In this document: piece after piece, positions 10,119 through 19,930 of the stretch | How positions within the stretch are numbered: position 1 is the first letter of the stretch | Layout: the number at the start of each line of letters is the position of its first letter | Assembly: GCF_003201835.2 (NCBI RefSeq) | Contig: NZ_CP029289.2 | Span: forward strand, 1,798,001 to 1,862,000 | DNA length: 64,000 bases | Direction: 5' to 3' | DNA from: Acidianus brierleyi | Lineage (GTDB): Archaea > Thermoproteota > Thermoprotei_A > Sulfolobales > Sulfolobaceae | Program-made: the position numbers and the translations under genes | The notes under the pieces: model-generated | The model's database searches: none | Seen by the model: only the letters and a program-made list of their open reading frames with translations | Told to the model about the DNA's origin: nothing

Positions 10119-11258
10119 ATGATACTGCTTTTTATTCATGCAGAAAGCTTCTCATTTAAGGTTAAGGAAAAGGCTGTAAAAAGCGCAGAAGAAGATTTCC
10201 TAGATTACTTGAAAAAGGATAATACACTAGTTGTTTTTACTACTGTAGAAAAGAATGATAATGATGAAATAATAAATAAGGCTTTGGATAATATTTTGGA
10301 TATTTTTACAAAAGTTAAGGCTTCCAGCGTAGTAATCTATCCTTATGCTCATTTATCTAGTGATTTAGCCGATCCTAAAAATGCCGTAACTATTCTGAAA
10401 AAATTGGAAGATAATTTGAAAAATAAGTTAGAAGTATATAGAGCTCCTTTTGGATGGTATAAGGCTTTCTCTATATCATGTTATGGCCATCCATTAAGTG
10501 AGTTATCTAGGAGAATAAGGAACGAAAAGGATATTCAGAAGGCTCAAGAGATGAGTTTATGTGAAAAATTCGGTTTTCCTTATTCCCCGAAAGCATCGTT
10601 TATGAAAAATGCTGTAATAAAATTCTTGGAAAACTCGATAAATCCTAAAGGTACCATAATAGGAAGTAAGGATGTACCAAAGGGTTATTTATCTATCGTT
10701 TATTCTAAACCTGAAGGACGTATTTTGCCCTGTGTTAATGAAGATCCTATAATCGAATTATATTATAATGGACTTAAATTAGATTATCCTAAATCTTTTA
10801 ACGATTCTAAGAACACGCTTATAATTTGGGATGATAATAGAGTTAATATTGGAAATCTTATTTATTATATTTTATTAAAGTCTAAGGAAATGCAAACTCC
10901 TAGTCTTCCTCTTTGGATGTCGCCCATTCATGTTAGGATCTTACCAGTTAGTGAGGACTATATTCAGAAGGCTTTAGATTATGCAGAAATACTGAAAAAT
11001 AAGGGAGTAAGAGTTGAGGTTGATAACAATAACGATAGTCTTGGAAACAAGATTAGGAGAGCAGGAAGTGATTGGATTCCTTTCATAGCAGTTTTTGGTG
11101 AAAGAGAATACAAGACTGGGACTTTGACAGTGAGAATAAGAGGAAAGAGCGAACAAAAGAGTTTGAGTTTAGATGAATTAGTTTCAATTATAATGGAAGA
11201 AGATAAAATTCTTTTGAAACAAAATACGCCAATAAAGATGAAAGATGATAATAGCTGA
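10119..11258 (+). CDS. Threonyl-tRNA synthetase editing subunit (ThrRS-ed)
   Basis: 379 residues. The N-terminal ~140 residues form the archaeal ThrRS editing domain, which resembles D-aminoacyl-tRNA deacylases. The C-terminus (about 255-370) is a class II anticodon-binding domain (PLWMSPIHVRILPV, then GNKIRRAG). The class II catalytic core with motifs 1-3 is absent. Crenarchaea use two ThrRS proteins, a catalytic one and an editing one that hydrolyses Ser-tRNA(Thr); this is the editing protein. It overlaps mevalonate kinase by 14 nt. The catalytic partner is not in the window. Confidence 0.88.
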   Translation: MILLFIHAESFSFKVKEKAVKSAEEDFLDYLKKDNTLVVFTTVEKNDNDEIINKALDNILDIFTKVKASSVVIYPYAHLSSDLADPKNAVTILKKLEDNLKNKLEVYRAPFGWYKAFSISCYGHPLSELSRRIRNEKDIQKAQEMSLCEKFGFPYSPKASFMKNAVIKFLENSINPKGTIIGSKDVPKGYLSIVYSKPEGRILPCVNEDPIIELYYNGLKLDYPKSFNDSKNTLIIWDDNRVNIGNLIYYILLKSKEMQTPSLPLWMSPIHVRILPVSEDYIQKALDYAEILKNKGVRVEVDNNNDSLGNKIRRAGSDWIPFIAVFGEREYKTGTLTVRIRGKSEQKSLSLDELVSIIMEEDKILLKQNTPIKMKDDNS

Positions 11259-12186
11259 AGTCCCTCTTAAACTTACATTATTTGGAGAACATGCAGTAGT
11301 TTATGAACAACCTGCATTAGCCATGGCAATTTCTGAAAAAATGATTATAAAGGTAAAAAGTAATGAGAAAATGATTATAAAATCAAACTCTCTTTCTATA
11401 AAGGGAATAAAGGTAGACCTTAATGATCTTAAGTTAGAAAGTGAAGAGACTGGTAAAATTCTATCCTATGTGATAGGCGCTTTAAGTTATTTCAAGGAAA
11501 AGAAAAATGCATTAATTGAAATAGAGTCTCCAGTAGATCCTTCGGTAGGTTTAGGTACTAGTGCTGCTGTTATTGTAGGAATAGTTTCTGCATATTCAAG
11601 ATTTTTAGGTTACGAATTAACAAACGAGGAAATTGCAAAAATATCTCATAATATAGAGTTATCTATACAAGGTATTGGTAGTAGGATGGATACGTATACA
11701 ACCGCATTAGGAGGTCTAATTTACTTTCCTAAAGATGGAGGATACGAAATTTTAGATCAAAATTTGGAGTTAACGGCTGGATACATAAAAAGAGTAACTA
11801 CGACTAAAGACATTTTGAAATATGTTAGAAATATGAAAGAGAAAAACTTTGAAATATTTAATGATATAATAAACACTATAGGCAAAATCACTGATAAAGC
11901 TAAAAATTTGATAAAAGATGGAAACGAAGAAGAGTTAGGAAACTTGATGTATATAAATCATGGTCTTTTAATGTCATTAGGAGTTACATATCCATTAGTT
12001 GATAATTTAGTTTCCACCGCAAAAAACTTGGGAATAAGGGGATGTAAGATAAGTGGTGGTGGTGGTGGAGGTGCTATTATTTGTACCAACGATGTGAAAG
12101 CTGAAATTCTTTTAAATACAATAGGAGCTAGAATTATAAATTGTAAAAAATCAGAGCATGGAGTTATGATAAAAGAAATAAATTAG
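11245..12186 (+). CDS. mvk: Mevalonate kinase
   Basis: 313 residues, GHMP kinase family. The ATP-binding motif is VGLGTSAAV at about 99-107, the N-terminal substrate loop is TLFGEHAVVY, and the C-terminal glycine-rich motif is SGGGGGGA. The enzyme phosphorylates mevalonate on the way to archaeal lipid isoprenoids, continuing from the HMG-CoA synthase and reductase genes at 51-55 kb. The start overlaps the preceding gene, indicating translational coupling. Confidence 0.93.
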   Translation: MIIAEVPLKLTLFGEHAVVYEQPALAMAISEKMIIKVKSNEKMIIKSNSLSIKGIKVDLNDLKLESEETGKILSYVIGALSYFKEKKNALIEIESPVDPSVGLGTSAAVIVGIVSAYSRFLGYELTNEEIAKISHNIELSIQGIGSRMDTYTTALGGLIYFPKDGGYEILDQNLELTAGYIKRVTTTKDILKYVRNMKEKNFEIFNDIINTIGKITDKAKNLIKDGNEEELGNLMYINHGLLMSLGVTYPLVDNLVSTAKNLGIRGCKISGGGGGGAIICTNDVKAEILLNTIGARIINCKKSEHGVMIKEIN

Positions 12187-12207
12187 TATAAAATTAGTTT
12201 CTCTTAT

Positions 12208-13971
12208 ATGTGCGGAATAATAGGAATAATAGCCAAGGATAAATCTCAACATTTAGCTTCTATAACTTACGAATGCTTACAAAGGCTAGAGTATAGGGGT
12301 TATGATAGCGTAGGTATAGCATCATTAGGAAAGAAGGGAATAGAGGTAAGAAAAGCAAAAGGTTCTGTTGAAGAAGTTGTAAAGAAATTTAATGCACTAT
12401 CAATGACTGGAGAAATATTTTTAGGTCATACAAGATGGGCAACTCATGGAGAGCCTTCAGATTACAACGCTCATCCTCATATGGATTGCAGTAACTCGAT
12501 TGCCGTGGTACATAATGGCACTATAAGAAATTTTATGGAATTAAAAGAAGAATTGGAATCGTTAGGTCATAAGTTTAAGAGTGAGACTGACACTGAAGTT
12601 ATACCTCATTTAATAGAGGAATTCAAAAAAAGAGGTATGAGCACATTTTCGGCGTTTAAATCTGCTATAAATACAATAAAAGGAACGTATGCAGTATTGG
12701 CCTTAATTAAGGATGATTATAAGATATATTTTGCAAAAAAATTTAATCCCCTTGTTATAGGTATCGGCGACAAGGCAAACTTTATCTCAAGTGATATACC
12801 TAGTTTTCTTCCATATACAAAAACTATAATAACAATACAAAACGACGATATAGGTTATTTATCATCAAACGAAGTATATATAGAGAATAATGATATACCA
12901 GTAAATGTAAGTGAAAGAATTAGGCAAATAGACTGGGACGCATCTGCTGCTTCTAAAGAAGGATTCGAGTATTACATGTTAAAGGAAATTTACGAAACTC
13001 CTGAAGTAGTGATGGATACACTATATGGACTAAAAAACGACGCAAATATCGATAAAATAATTGATAAAATAAATTCTTCTAAAAGAATAATAGTAGTTGC
13101 TGCTGGTACTAGTTATCATGCAGGCCTCTATTTTTCTCTATTATTGCAAAGAAATGGATATACTACAATTCCTGTTGTAGCGTCAGAATACTATAATATA
13201 AAAACAGGGCCTGATGATTCGGTTATAGCTATAAGTCAAAGCGGAGAAACAATGGATGTTATTATGGCCATCAGAAAATTTAAAGAAAATAATAGCTCTA
13301 TAATTTCTTTAACTAATGTAATAGAAAGTGCTATATCTAGGGAAAGTGATTTCAAAATATATACTAGAGCAGGACCAGAAATAGGTGTAGCTGCAACTAA
13401 AACTTTCACTACACAAATTGCAGCATTAACTTTCATTTGGAGTAAGATAGTTGATAAAAAGATAAACTTTGAAAGCATAGGAGACGTCATAAGAAGCTCT
13501 TTAGATAAAAGCGGTGAAGCTAGAAGAATTGGAGAGGAACTAGCACAGAAAGAAAACGCGTACTACTTGGGTAGAGGAATTTCTTTACCGTTAGCAATGG
13601 AGGGATCCCTTAAAATAAAGGAAATAGCATATTTGCACGCCGAAGCTTATCCAGCAGGTGAAAGTAAACATGGTCCCATCGCTCTCATAAGTAATGGGTT
13701 TCCTGTAGTCTTCGTAAATACTGGAGAATTTACAGAAGAATTGCAGAGTAACGTTCAGGAAATGAAAGCTAGAGGAGCCCTTACTTATGGAATAAGCATA
13801 AACAGTACTCTTAATACGCATAAGGAAATTTTACTTAAAGTAAGTGACGAAAATTTAGCTGTTTTCGCTTTATCTCCAATAATTCAACTTATAGCTTACT
13901 ATGCAGCATTAGCAAGAGGAAATAATCCTGATAGACCAAGAAACTTAGCTAAAACGGTGACTGTAGAATGA
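12208..13971 (+). CDS. glmS: Glutamine:fructose-6-phosphate aminotransferase (isomerizing)
   Basis: 587 residues, full length. Cys2 (MCGIIG) is the glutaminase nucleophile; HTRWATHG and the glutaminase domain follow up to about 220. Two SIS sugar-isomerase domains come next, and the C-terminus ends in the family signature NPDRPRNLAKTVTVE. It makes glucosamine-6-phosphate for UDP-GlcNAc, which Sulfolobales need for N-glycans on the S-layer. A 4-nt ATGA overlap joins it to the nucleotidyltransferase gene downstream, which probably acts in the same pathway. Confidence 0.96.
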   Translation: MCGIIGIIAKDKSQHLASITYECLQRLEYRGYDSVGIASLGKKGIEVRKAKGSVEEVVKKFNALSMTGEIFLGHTRWATHGEPSDYNAHPHMDCSNSIAVVHNGTIRNFMELKEELESLGHKFKSETDTEVIPHLIEEFKKRGMSTFSAFKSAINTIKGTYAVLALIKDDYKIYFAKKFNPLVIGIGDKANFISSDIPSFLPYTKTIITIQNDDIGYLSSNEVYIENNDIPVNVSERIRQIDWDASAASKEGFEYYMLKEIYETPEVVMDTLYGLKNDANIDKIIDKINSSKRIIVVAAGTSYHAGLYFSLLLQRNGYTTIPVVASEYYNIKTGPDDSVIAISQSGETMDVIMAIRKFKENNSSIISLTNVIESAISRESDFKIYTRAGPEIGVAATKTFTTQIAALTFIWSKIVDKKINFESIGDVIRSSLDKSGEARRIGEELAQKENAYYLGRGISLPLAMEGSLKIKEIAYLHAEAYPAGESKHGPIALISNGFPVVFVNTGEFTEELQSNVQEMKARGALTYGISINSTLNTHKEILLKVSDENLAVFALSPIIQLIAYYAALARGNNPDRPRNLAKTVTVE

Positions 13972-15029
13972 AAGCTGTAATATTAGCAGGTGGCAGTGGA
14001 GAAGGACTTTCTCCCTTCACTCAAAAGGAACAAAAGGAATCAATATCAATTCTTGGTAGATCCATAATTTCTTATACATTAGAAGGTCTCAAGAAAGCTG
14101 GAATTAAAGAGGCTATAGTTATAGTTAATGAAAAACAAAAACAAATAGAGGAAAGTATAAGTACTGATATTTCTATAGAATTTGTAAGACAAAAAAGAAA
14201 CGGGATATCTGGTGCAGCTCTTGATGGGATGGAAAAAGCTGGGGATGATGAAATATTATTGGCATTTGGAGATATAATAGCTTCTAGTGATTTTTATATT
14301 AGTCTAATGAATGTTTATGCTTTAGGCGCAAAAGCCGTTTTCTCGTTAGTTCCTGTCTATGAAGGAATGCAAACTTATGGTTTAGCTAAAATAAAAAACG
14401 ATAGAATTGAAATTGTAAAAGAAGGATCTACATTAGCGTTAGCTGGGGCTTATATACTCCCATACGGTGATTTTAATAATTTACTGGAATATTTTACTAA
14501 ACTAGCTCCTATTTCAAAATTCTTCGTATGGTCTGGAAATTGGATTGATATAGGATATCCTGAAGATCTTTTAAATGCTATAGAACTTCTTCTTAGAAAT
14601 TCAAGGACTATAATTTCGAATTCAGCTAATATTTCTAAGACTGCATTAATTGGAAGTAATGTCGTAATAGATGATAATGCAGTAGTAGAAGACTACGCAA
14701 TAATCAAAGGCCCCACATATATAGGTAAAAATGCGTATATAGGATCCTATTCATTAATTAGAGATTTTTCTTCTATCGAAGAGAAATCTAGTATAGGAGC
14801 ATATTGCGAAGTCTCTCATTCTCTAATAGAACCGTATTCTGATATAGGCTCTAAATCATATGTTACCTACTCTATCATAGGTAAAAGAGCAAAAATCGGC
14901 GCTTCAGTAATAACGTCAAATTATCCAGCTAACATTATAAGAGGAAAAGTAAACAAATTAGGGGCATTAATTTCACCCGAAGAAACAATATCTCATGGAT
15001 CTGTATTACCCCCAAATTATAGAAAATAA
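13968..15029 (+). CDS. Sugar-phosphate nucleotidyltransferase with left-handed beta-helix domain (UDP-GlcNAc pathway)
   Basis: 353 residues. A nucleotidyltransferase fold (about 1-220, starting MKAVILAGGSGEGLSPFT) is followed by hexapeptide repeats forming a left-handed beta helix (about 225-345). The arrangement resembles the Sulfolobales bifunctional GlcNAc-1-P uridylyltransferase and amino-sugar acetyltransferase. The usual G-x-G-T-R-L-x-P-L-T motif reads G-S-G-E-G-L-S-P-F-T, so the conserved Arg is Gly, and the usual P-K-x-x-x-P reads Q-K-x-x-x-S. The Lys stays. The nucleotide-binding loop may therefore be weakened or specialised. It is coupled to glmS by ATGA overlap. Confidence 0.8.
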   Translation: MKAVILAGGSGEGLSPFTQKEQKESISILGRSIISYTLEGLKKAGIKEAIVIVNEKQKQIEESISTDISIEFVRQKRNGISGAALDGMEKAGDDEILLAFGDIIASSDFYISLMNVYALGAKAVFSLVPVYEGMQTYGLAKIKNDRIEIVKEGSTLALAGAYILPYGDFNNLLEYFTKLAPISKFFVWSGNWIDIGYPEDLLNAIELLLRNSRTIISNSANISKTALIGSNVVIDDNAVVEDYAIIKGPTYIGKNAYIGSYSLIRDFSSIEEKSSIGAYCEVSHSLIEPYSDIGSKSYVTYSIIGKRAKIGASVITSNYPANIIRGKVNKLGALISPEETISHGSVLPPNYRK

Positions 15030-15336
15030 CTTAAAAATCTTTTTATTTAATATCATTTTATCGTAAATGTTGTCATTCTGGAAAACCTTCATAGATTTCT
15101 GATAAATTATTTAATGTATTACAAGAGTTTAGATAGAACTTAACTAAAATTTATAAGCTTTCGATTATATTTTTTAATTTATTATAAGATTTATAAGATA
15201 ATAATACAATATAAAAAACTGAAAGAATAAGATACTTTATAAATACGGGGATGTAATTTTGAGGTAAAGAAAAGCTAGATATTATGCCTACAAATTAGAA
15301 AATGAAAGAAATTGGGGGTGTGGGTATCCCCCACTA
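15030..15336. other. Intergenic region with a short GC-rich hairpin
   Basis: AT-rich spacer between convergent units. The only structure I see is at 15313-15333: five G and five C runs forming a 6-bp stem with a 9-nt loop, immediately downstream of tRNA-Gly on the minus strand. A TATA-like CTTTATAAAT lies at about 15234-15243 on the plus strand without an obvious gene after it. Confidence 0.4.
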
Positions 15337-15413
<77 letters not shown>

Positions 15414-15670
15414 TCTCACTAAATAATAATAATGAACCTTTTTTATATTTTTCTGACCTAAAAAAGGGTTGTTCATTCATAATTATTAACAGAGACTTCT
15501 ACACAAAATCGTATATAATTAGTTATAATATACTAAGATCAATTTTAAGTTAATTATATTTAATTAACATACAAATTTACTTTATATATATATTAATTGC
15601 TAAGCCATTTTTCATTTTAGCAAATACATCTATACTAAATGCATAACTATTAAATACATTTAGCCATAAA

Positions 15671-16291
15671 CTAACTTTGCCTAAACTCTAGATCTATACA
15701 AGTCTCATCTTTAGCTTTCGTATTACTTAAAATATACTGAAATCCACTCATAACTCCTTCTATTATTGCGGAATAAAACATAATTCTTTGATTAGAATGT
15801 TCGGGAATCTTAAAGTTTGCAAAGACCTCTAATTTATCTGAATTAGAATTAATAATAATATCTACATTATCTGACAAGAAAAACTCTAGAATAGATTTAA
15901 TAATTTCGTTATTACTATTGGTATTATTTAAATTAATTCCATTAGACATAATATAGGAACTAGTTAAACTTTTGTATATTTTTTTAATATATTCTACTTT
16001 ATCTTCAATGGACGTGTTAGAAAGCAATAAATCTAAAATACTTACTGGCATATATATGCCAAAGTATTTGTCAAAATATATTTTTTTATCTATATCATCA
16101 TATAATTCGGTAAATTTTTTTGATTTTTTAATATAATATGAATTTTTGCTAAGTATAATATTAACAAAGTCGTTAAAACTTTTTACAGTGCCATTATCAA
16201 GATTTCCATTTTTTACAAACTGAAATGTAGAATTTATTTCGTCAAAATTCCAAATAGGGGTAAGCTTCTTTCCATTGACTTTTTTAGGCAT
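15671..16291 (-). CDS. Hypothetical protein, Asn/Lys/Ile-rich
   Basis: 206 residues, no signal peptide and no transmembrane segment. I recognise no domain with confidence. The C-terminal ~45 residues (FYSAIIEGVMSGFQYIL, then DETCIDLEF) are faintly like the end of 4-vinyl-reductase/heme-NO-binding-type sensory domains, but this is only a visual impression. It sits alone between tRNA-Gly and tRNA-Ala. Composition fits the AT-rich background, so it is plausibly a lineage-specific gene. Confidence 0.55.
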   Translation of the reverse strand: MPKKVNGKKLTPIWNFDEINSTFQFVKNGNLDNGTVKSFNDFVNIILSKNSYYIKKSKKFTELYDDIDKKIYFDKYFGIYMPVSILDLLLSNTSIEDKVEYIKKIYKSLTSSYIMSNGINLNNTNSNNEIIKSILEFFLSDNVDIIINSNSDKLEVFANFKIPEHSNQRIMFYSAIIEGVMSGFQYILSNTKAKDETCIDLEFRQS

Positions 16292-16435
16292 TATTTCTAA
16301 TATCTTCCAGACTTTATATAAAGATTATCGAATAGTTTACATGACTTGATTAAAATTACTATTAGAATATAACAAATTAAATTAAAACCTAAGTTATTAA
16401 CAATCAAGTATAGTTAAAGATTAGGATATAACTTA

Positions 16436-16446
16436 AGTTTTATATT
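16436..16446 (+). promoter_or_regulatory. TATA box of tRNA-Ala
   Basis: AGTTTTATATT lies about 26-30 nt before the mature 5' end of tRNA-Ala. Confidence 0.45.
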
Positions 16447-16471
16447 CCCCTATTCAGTAAGTTAATAAAGT

Positions 16472-16906
<435 letters not shown>

Positions 16907-17719
16907 TTATTTTAAAATTATATCTAAATATCCATAGTAAATATACTCTCCCTTGTTAGTAAAAATGTATGCCACATAAGCATAGCCAGGATTACTATAA
17001 TATTCGTCACTTGAAACCAATGTTTGCAAAGCATTTCTTAAACCAGATCCAGGATATATATCATTATTTTCACTATTTGCTATATATTCATGACCATTAT
17101 ATGTAAGATTTAGAAATATAGAAGAAGCCTGATATGATAGAGCGTTCTCATATATGCCGTAAAATATCACTACGAACCCTGTTCCGTTCATATTTAATGG
17201 AACAATTAGACTCAAACCATCTATGTATCCAGAAGATAAATATAGTGTTAAGCTATCTGGCTGAATATTAATTTTTGGGTCACCGTCCTCAGAGTTTAAC
17301 GGAAGACTCTGTGGGTATACTATATTTCCTAATTGCGTTACAATTGAGATATTTCCGCTCAAAGGAATTTTTATCGTAGGATATCCACCATAATTAGCGT
17401 TTGCATTGGAACTGATCACATATATGTTTTCATTAATTACTTTATTATTATCTATTATATGTTTTACAATTATCGGAATTGGAGGATTCTGATATATTAC
17501 AAGGTAAATATTATGATTACCTTCATAAAAACCTACATCACTTCCGAATTCTTGTAATTGTTCTTGTGCTTGTGTGAAATATGGTTGTGCATTTTCTTGT
17601 GCTTGTGCCTCGTTTGATGGCATTGAGTTAATGTAGTATGTTAATGGTATTATTATTGCTATCATTATCATTAGGACGAATATCATCCCTATCGGTGCGG
17701 ATAATCCTTTTTTCATCAT
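16907..17719 (-). CDS. Type IV pilin-like secreted protein
   Basis: About 270 residues. The N-terminus MMKKGLSAPIG followed by about 20 hydrophobic residues is a class III (pilin/archaellin) signal: a short basic leader, Gly, then the hydrophobic helix, as processed by the PibD peptidase. After it come a Gln/Glu/Ala-rich segment and a beta-rich domain with sequons. I place the start at the ATGATG at 17719/17716 because GAGGTG lies 8-10 nt upstream; the longer frame to 17776 overlaps the preceding gene too far. The stop of the upstream gene overlaps this start. It is probably a surface pilin or pilus-associated subunit. Confidence 0.7.
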   Translation of the reverse strand: MMKKGLSAPIGMIFVLMIMIAIIIPLTYYINSMPSNEAQAQENAQPYFTQAQEQLQEFGSDVGFYEGNHNIYLVIYQNPPIPIIVKHIIDNNKVINENIYVISSNANANYGGYPTIKIPLSGNISIVTQLGNIVYPQSLPLNSEDGDPKINIQPDSLTLYLSSGYIDGLSLIVPLNMNGTGFVVIFYGIYENALSYQASSIFLNLTYNGHEYIANSENNDIYPGSGLRNALQTLVSSDEYYSNPGYAYVAYIFTNKGEYIYYGYLDIILK

Positions 17720-18189
17720 TTTACCACCTCGTATCCTATTCTGTAATAGTTTCCTTGTATGTTTACCATTATCCATATTATGCTGTCTGGTTTTGCAAAA
17801 TATACTGAGCCTTGTTTATAATCTTGTATAGGGATACTCCCTTGATAAATTATGTTTCCTTGTGTAGTGTAAACTGTAACTTCAGTGTAACTATTGCCTA
17901 CTTCTTCGCCCATTGATGGAGTTACTACTGAGGCTGAGTTTAGAAGGGATGGACTTACGACAAAATCTGTAATAAGCAATGTTCCATTGTAATTGTAGTC
18001 TTCTATTACTACTGGAATTGGATTGCCTTCTCCTAATTCTACGTGAAGCCCTTCTGAGTAGTATTGTGCCTCCTTTAGTATTGTTGCTTGTGAAAATTCT
18101 ACTCCTGCATATGCTGAGAACAAAGAGAGTACTGCAATTCCTACAACTACAGTAGCTATAACTATAATGAAGGAACTTATTGATTCCAT
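17716..18189 (-). CDS. Membrane-anchored pilin-like or archaellum-stator-like protein
   Basis: 157 residues. The first ~28 residues form a hydrophobic helix with almost no leader (MESISSFIIVIATVVVGIAV). A beta-rich extracellular domain follows. This resembles short pilin-like proteins and the FlaF/FlaG class of archaellum stator proteins in plan, but I see no decisive motif. AAGGTGA sits 9-10 nt before the ATG, and the start overlaps the preceding gene by 13 nt, so it is translationally coupled. Confidence 0.65.
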   Translation of the reverse strand: MESISSFIIVIATVVVGIAVLSLFSAYAGVEFSQATILKEAQYYSEGLHVELGEGNPIPVVIEDYNYNGTLLITDFVVSPSLLNSASVVTPSMGEEVGNSYTEVTVYTTQGNIIYQGSIPIQDYKQGSVYFAKPDSIIWIMVNIQGNYYRIGYEVVK

Positions 18190-18479
18190 GATTTTATATC
18201 ACCTTCAATAATTTTATATAAATCACTATTATTTTTCAAATTTTCAGTAAATATATCTACTATAGCATAATCCTTGAAATCACGCAAAAATATTAATAAA
18301 GAACTTAAATTGCCATCCTTTGCTAAAACTATGTTATATAAATTACGTAATATTAAGAAATTTACTTTATAACCATTTATTTCCAATGATCTCTTTAATT
18401 CTTGTAAGTTTTTTCTCAATATGTTTTTAGATGTCTCAAGGTCTCCGTTTAAATATATTCTACTAATCAAGGTATTCAT
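18177..18479 (-). CDS. Small soluble protein, first gene of the pilin-like operon
   Basis: 100 residues, predicted mostly alpha-helical and cytoplasmic, with no signal peptide. Function unknown. A TATA-like element (TTTATTTAAA, about 18493-18503 minus strand) lies about 20-25 nt upstream of the ATG, suggesting this is the leaderless first gene of the operon that continues with two pilin-like proteins. It could regulate or assemble them. Confidence 0.6.
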   Translation of the reverse strand: MNTLISRIYLNGDLETSKNILRKNLQELKRSLEINGYKVNFLILRNLYNIVLAKDGNLSSLLIFLRDFKDYAIVDIFTENLKNNSDLYKIIEGDIKSWNQ

Positions 18480-19411
18480 GGTCTATTTAACTTTTTAAAT
18501 AAAGAATAAGGGACCCTAAAACGAAACTTTATATTAAAAAACGCTATTCTCAGATTATAATATTAAAAGATCGTATTTATAAAATTATATAACTGTAAAA
18601 TTACTTATAATTTTTAATAATATATTTTAAATTAAGATATATGATATATATAAAAATCATTTCCTCAAGTTTGATAAACTAATATAATGAATACGAAAAT
18701 GCTCTAACTACAAAGTTTTGAAAAGTTATAGTAGCTTATTAAGAATACTAATATTATTGAGATAAGCTAGTAACATTGTGAACTCCTACGGTGATTTTCA
18801 CGAACAACACTCCTAAACAAGAAGACAAGCTTTACAAGAGTGAGACTAAGAAGACTAGGTATAGGGGAGGAGGTGGTGAAGGCCCTCAAGTTGACCCCAA
18901 TCAAGTAGTTCCTTCGGCTCTTCAAGCCATCGCCTAGCCATGTTAGAGGCAAAGCATGTGGAGCCTACTACGCCCTTACCGGTAGACCCAAAATCATTTT
19001 AAAAATACAAATTCAACACTAAACCTCATATTTTCTTCATAAGTAAAAGAACATATTTCATTATACTTATAATCAGGAGCAGTAAGAACAATGTATTAAA
19101 TAATCAATGTAAATAAAACGGATTCTATCATACTCATCTCATCATTTTTAATATTATAATAATATTTCTTAGTTTACTTTCAGAAATATAAAAGATCCAA
19201 TATAACACTTAAAAATTTCTAAAAAATATTGCAGAGTTAATTATCTAATTTCATTAAATTCACATGAATTACTAATAATAAATAAAAATTATTTTTACTA
19301 ATCAGATTTTGGGTATACCGCATGGTGGAGTCTTTCGCCTCCTTTGAATTCCCTGTTAAGATAAAGAGCCCTACTTAACAATTTATTTATAAATATAACA
19401 AAGTCTATTTT
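18480..19411. other. Gene-poor region with probable mobile-element debris
   Basis: About 930 bp without an intact gene. Two islands are clearly more GC-rich than the flanks: about 18770-18995, and about 19310-19375. Both read as short coding-like fragments with stops. The rest is plain AT-rich sequence, including the TATA-like TTTATAAATA at about 19385 just before the adenosyltransferase gene. Confidence 0.5.
18770..18995. mobile_element. Probable decayed insertion-sequence or MITE fragment
   Basis: The left edge carries a small hairpin, GTGAA at 18778-18782 with TTCAC at 18797-18801, like the subterminal palindromes of IS200/IS605-type elements. The plus strand holds broken coding-like pieces (KACGAYYALTGRP near the right edge). 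GC content jumps relative to both flanks. No intact transposase is present, and I could not identify the family. Confidence 0.4.
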
Positions 19412-19930
19412 ATGAAGTGGTATACAGGTACTGGAGATTCAGGAAAAACTAATGTGCCTTCTAAGGGAAACGTATGGAAATTTGATGAAATAGTAGATGC
19501 TCTAGGCGATTTGGACGAGCTTAATGCCTCTTTAGGAATTTCAGTCTCCCTTTATCCAGAGATAAAAGATGTAATAGAAGATATACAAAACGATATATTT
19601 TCCATTTCATCAGAAATTTCTGGTTTTAAGATGAATTTCTCTAACGAAAAAGTTAGAAAAATTGAAGAGGAAATAGAAAAGATTGATAAGGAAATAGATC
19701 CTTTACATAATTTTGTTTTACCTGGTGGACATATAGCATCATCTTATCTTCATCTATCGCGAGCAATATGCAGAAGAGCTGAAAGAAAAGTAGTAAAATT
19801 AATGACAGAAGGTATTTCGAATGATATTCACGTAAAATATCTTAATAGACTTTCTACTCTTCTTTTTGTTTTAGCGTTATGGATAAATAAAAAAACTGGC
19901 AATAAAAATGTAATATGGAAGTCAAAGTGA
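19412..19930 (+). CDS. pduO: Cob(I)yrinic acid a,c-diamide / cobalamin adenosyltransferase (PduO type)
   Basis: 172 residues. The N-terminal TGTGDSGKT is the PduO-type nucleotide loop, followed by DALGDLDELNASLG, then FVLPGGHIAS and SRAICRRAERKV. These are the standard conserved blocks of the trimeric enzyme that transfers adenosyl from ATP to corrin cobalt. It overlaps the convergent gene by 9 nt. No riboswitch-like structure was recognised upstream. Confidence 0.92.
   Translation: MKWYTGTGDSGKTNVPSKGNVWKFDEIVDALGDLDELNASLGISVSLYPEIKDVIEDIQNDIFSISSEISGFKMNFSNEKVRKIEEEIEKIDKEIDPLHNFVLPGGHIASSYLHLSRAICRRAERKVVKLMTEGISNDIHVKYLNRLSTLLFVLALWINKKTGNKNVIWKSK

Noticed and set aside
17720..17776. 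Longer start for the pilin-like protein
   Set aside because: It would put 19 basic, polar residues before a proper class III signal and overlap the preceding gene; GAGGTG points to the later ATG.
18767..18952. Minus-strand open frame of 61 codons
   Set aside because: It lies in the GC-rich relic island, has no ribosome site and does not resemble a protein I know; more likely antisense of mobile-element debris.
19310..19411. Cobalamin riboswitch upstream of the adenosyltransferase gene
   Set aside because: No B12-box-like conserved core or suitable stem arrangement is visible, and the segment is in a probable mobile-element relic.
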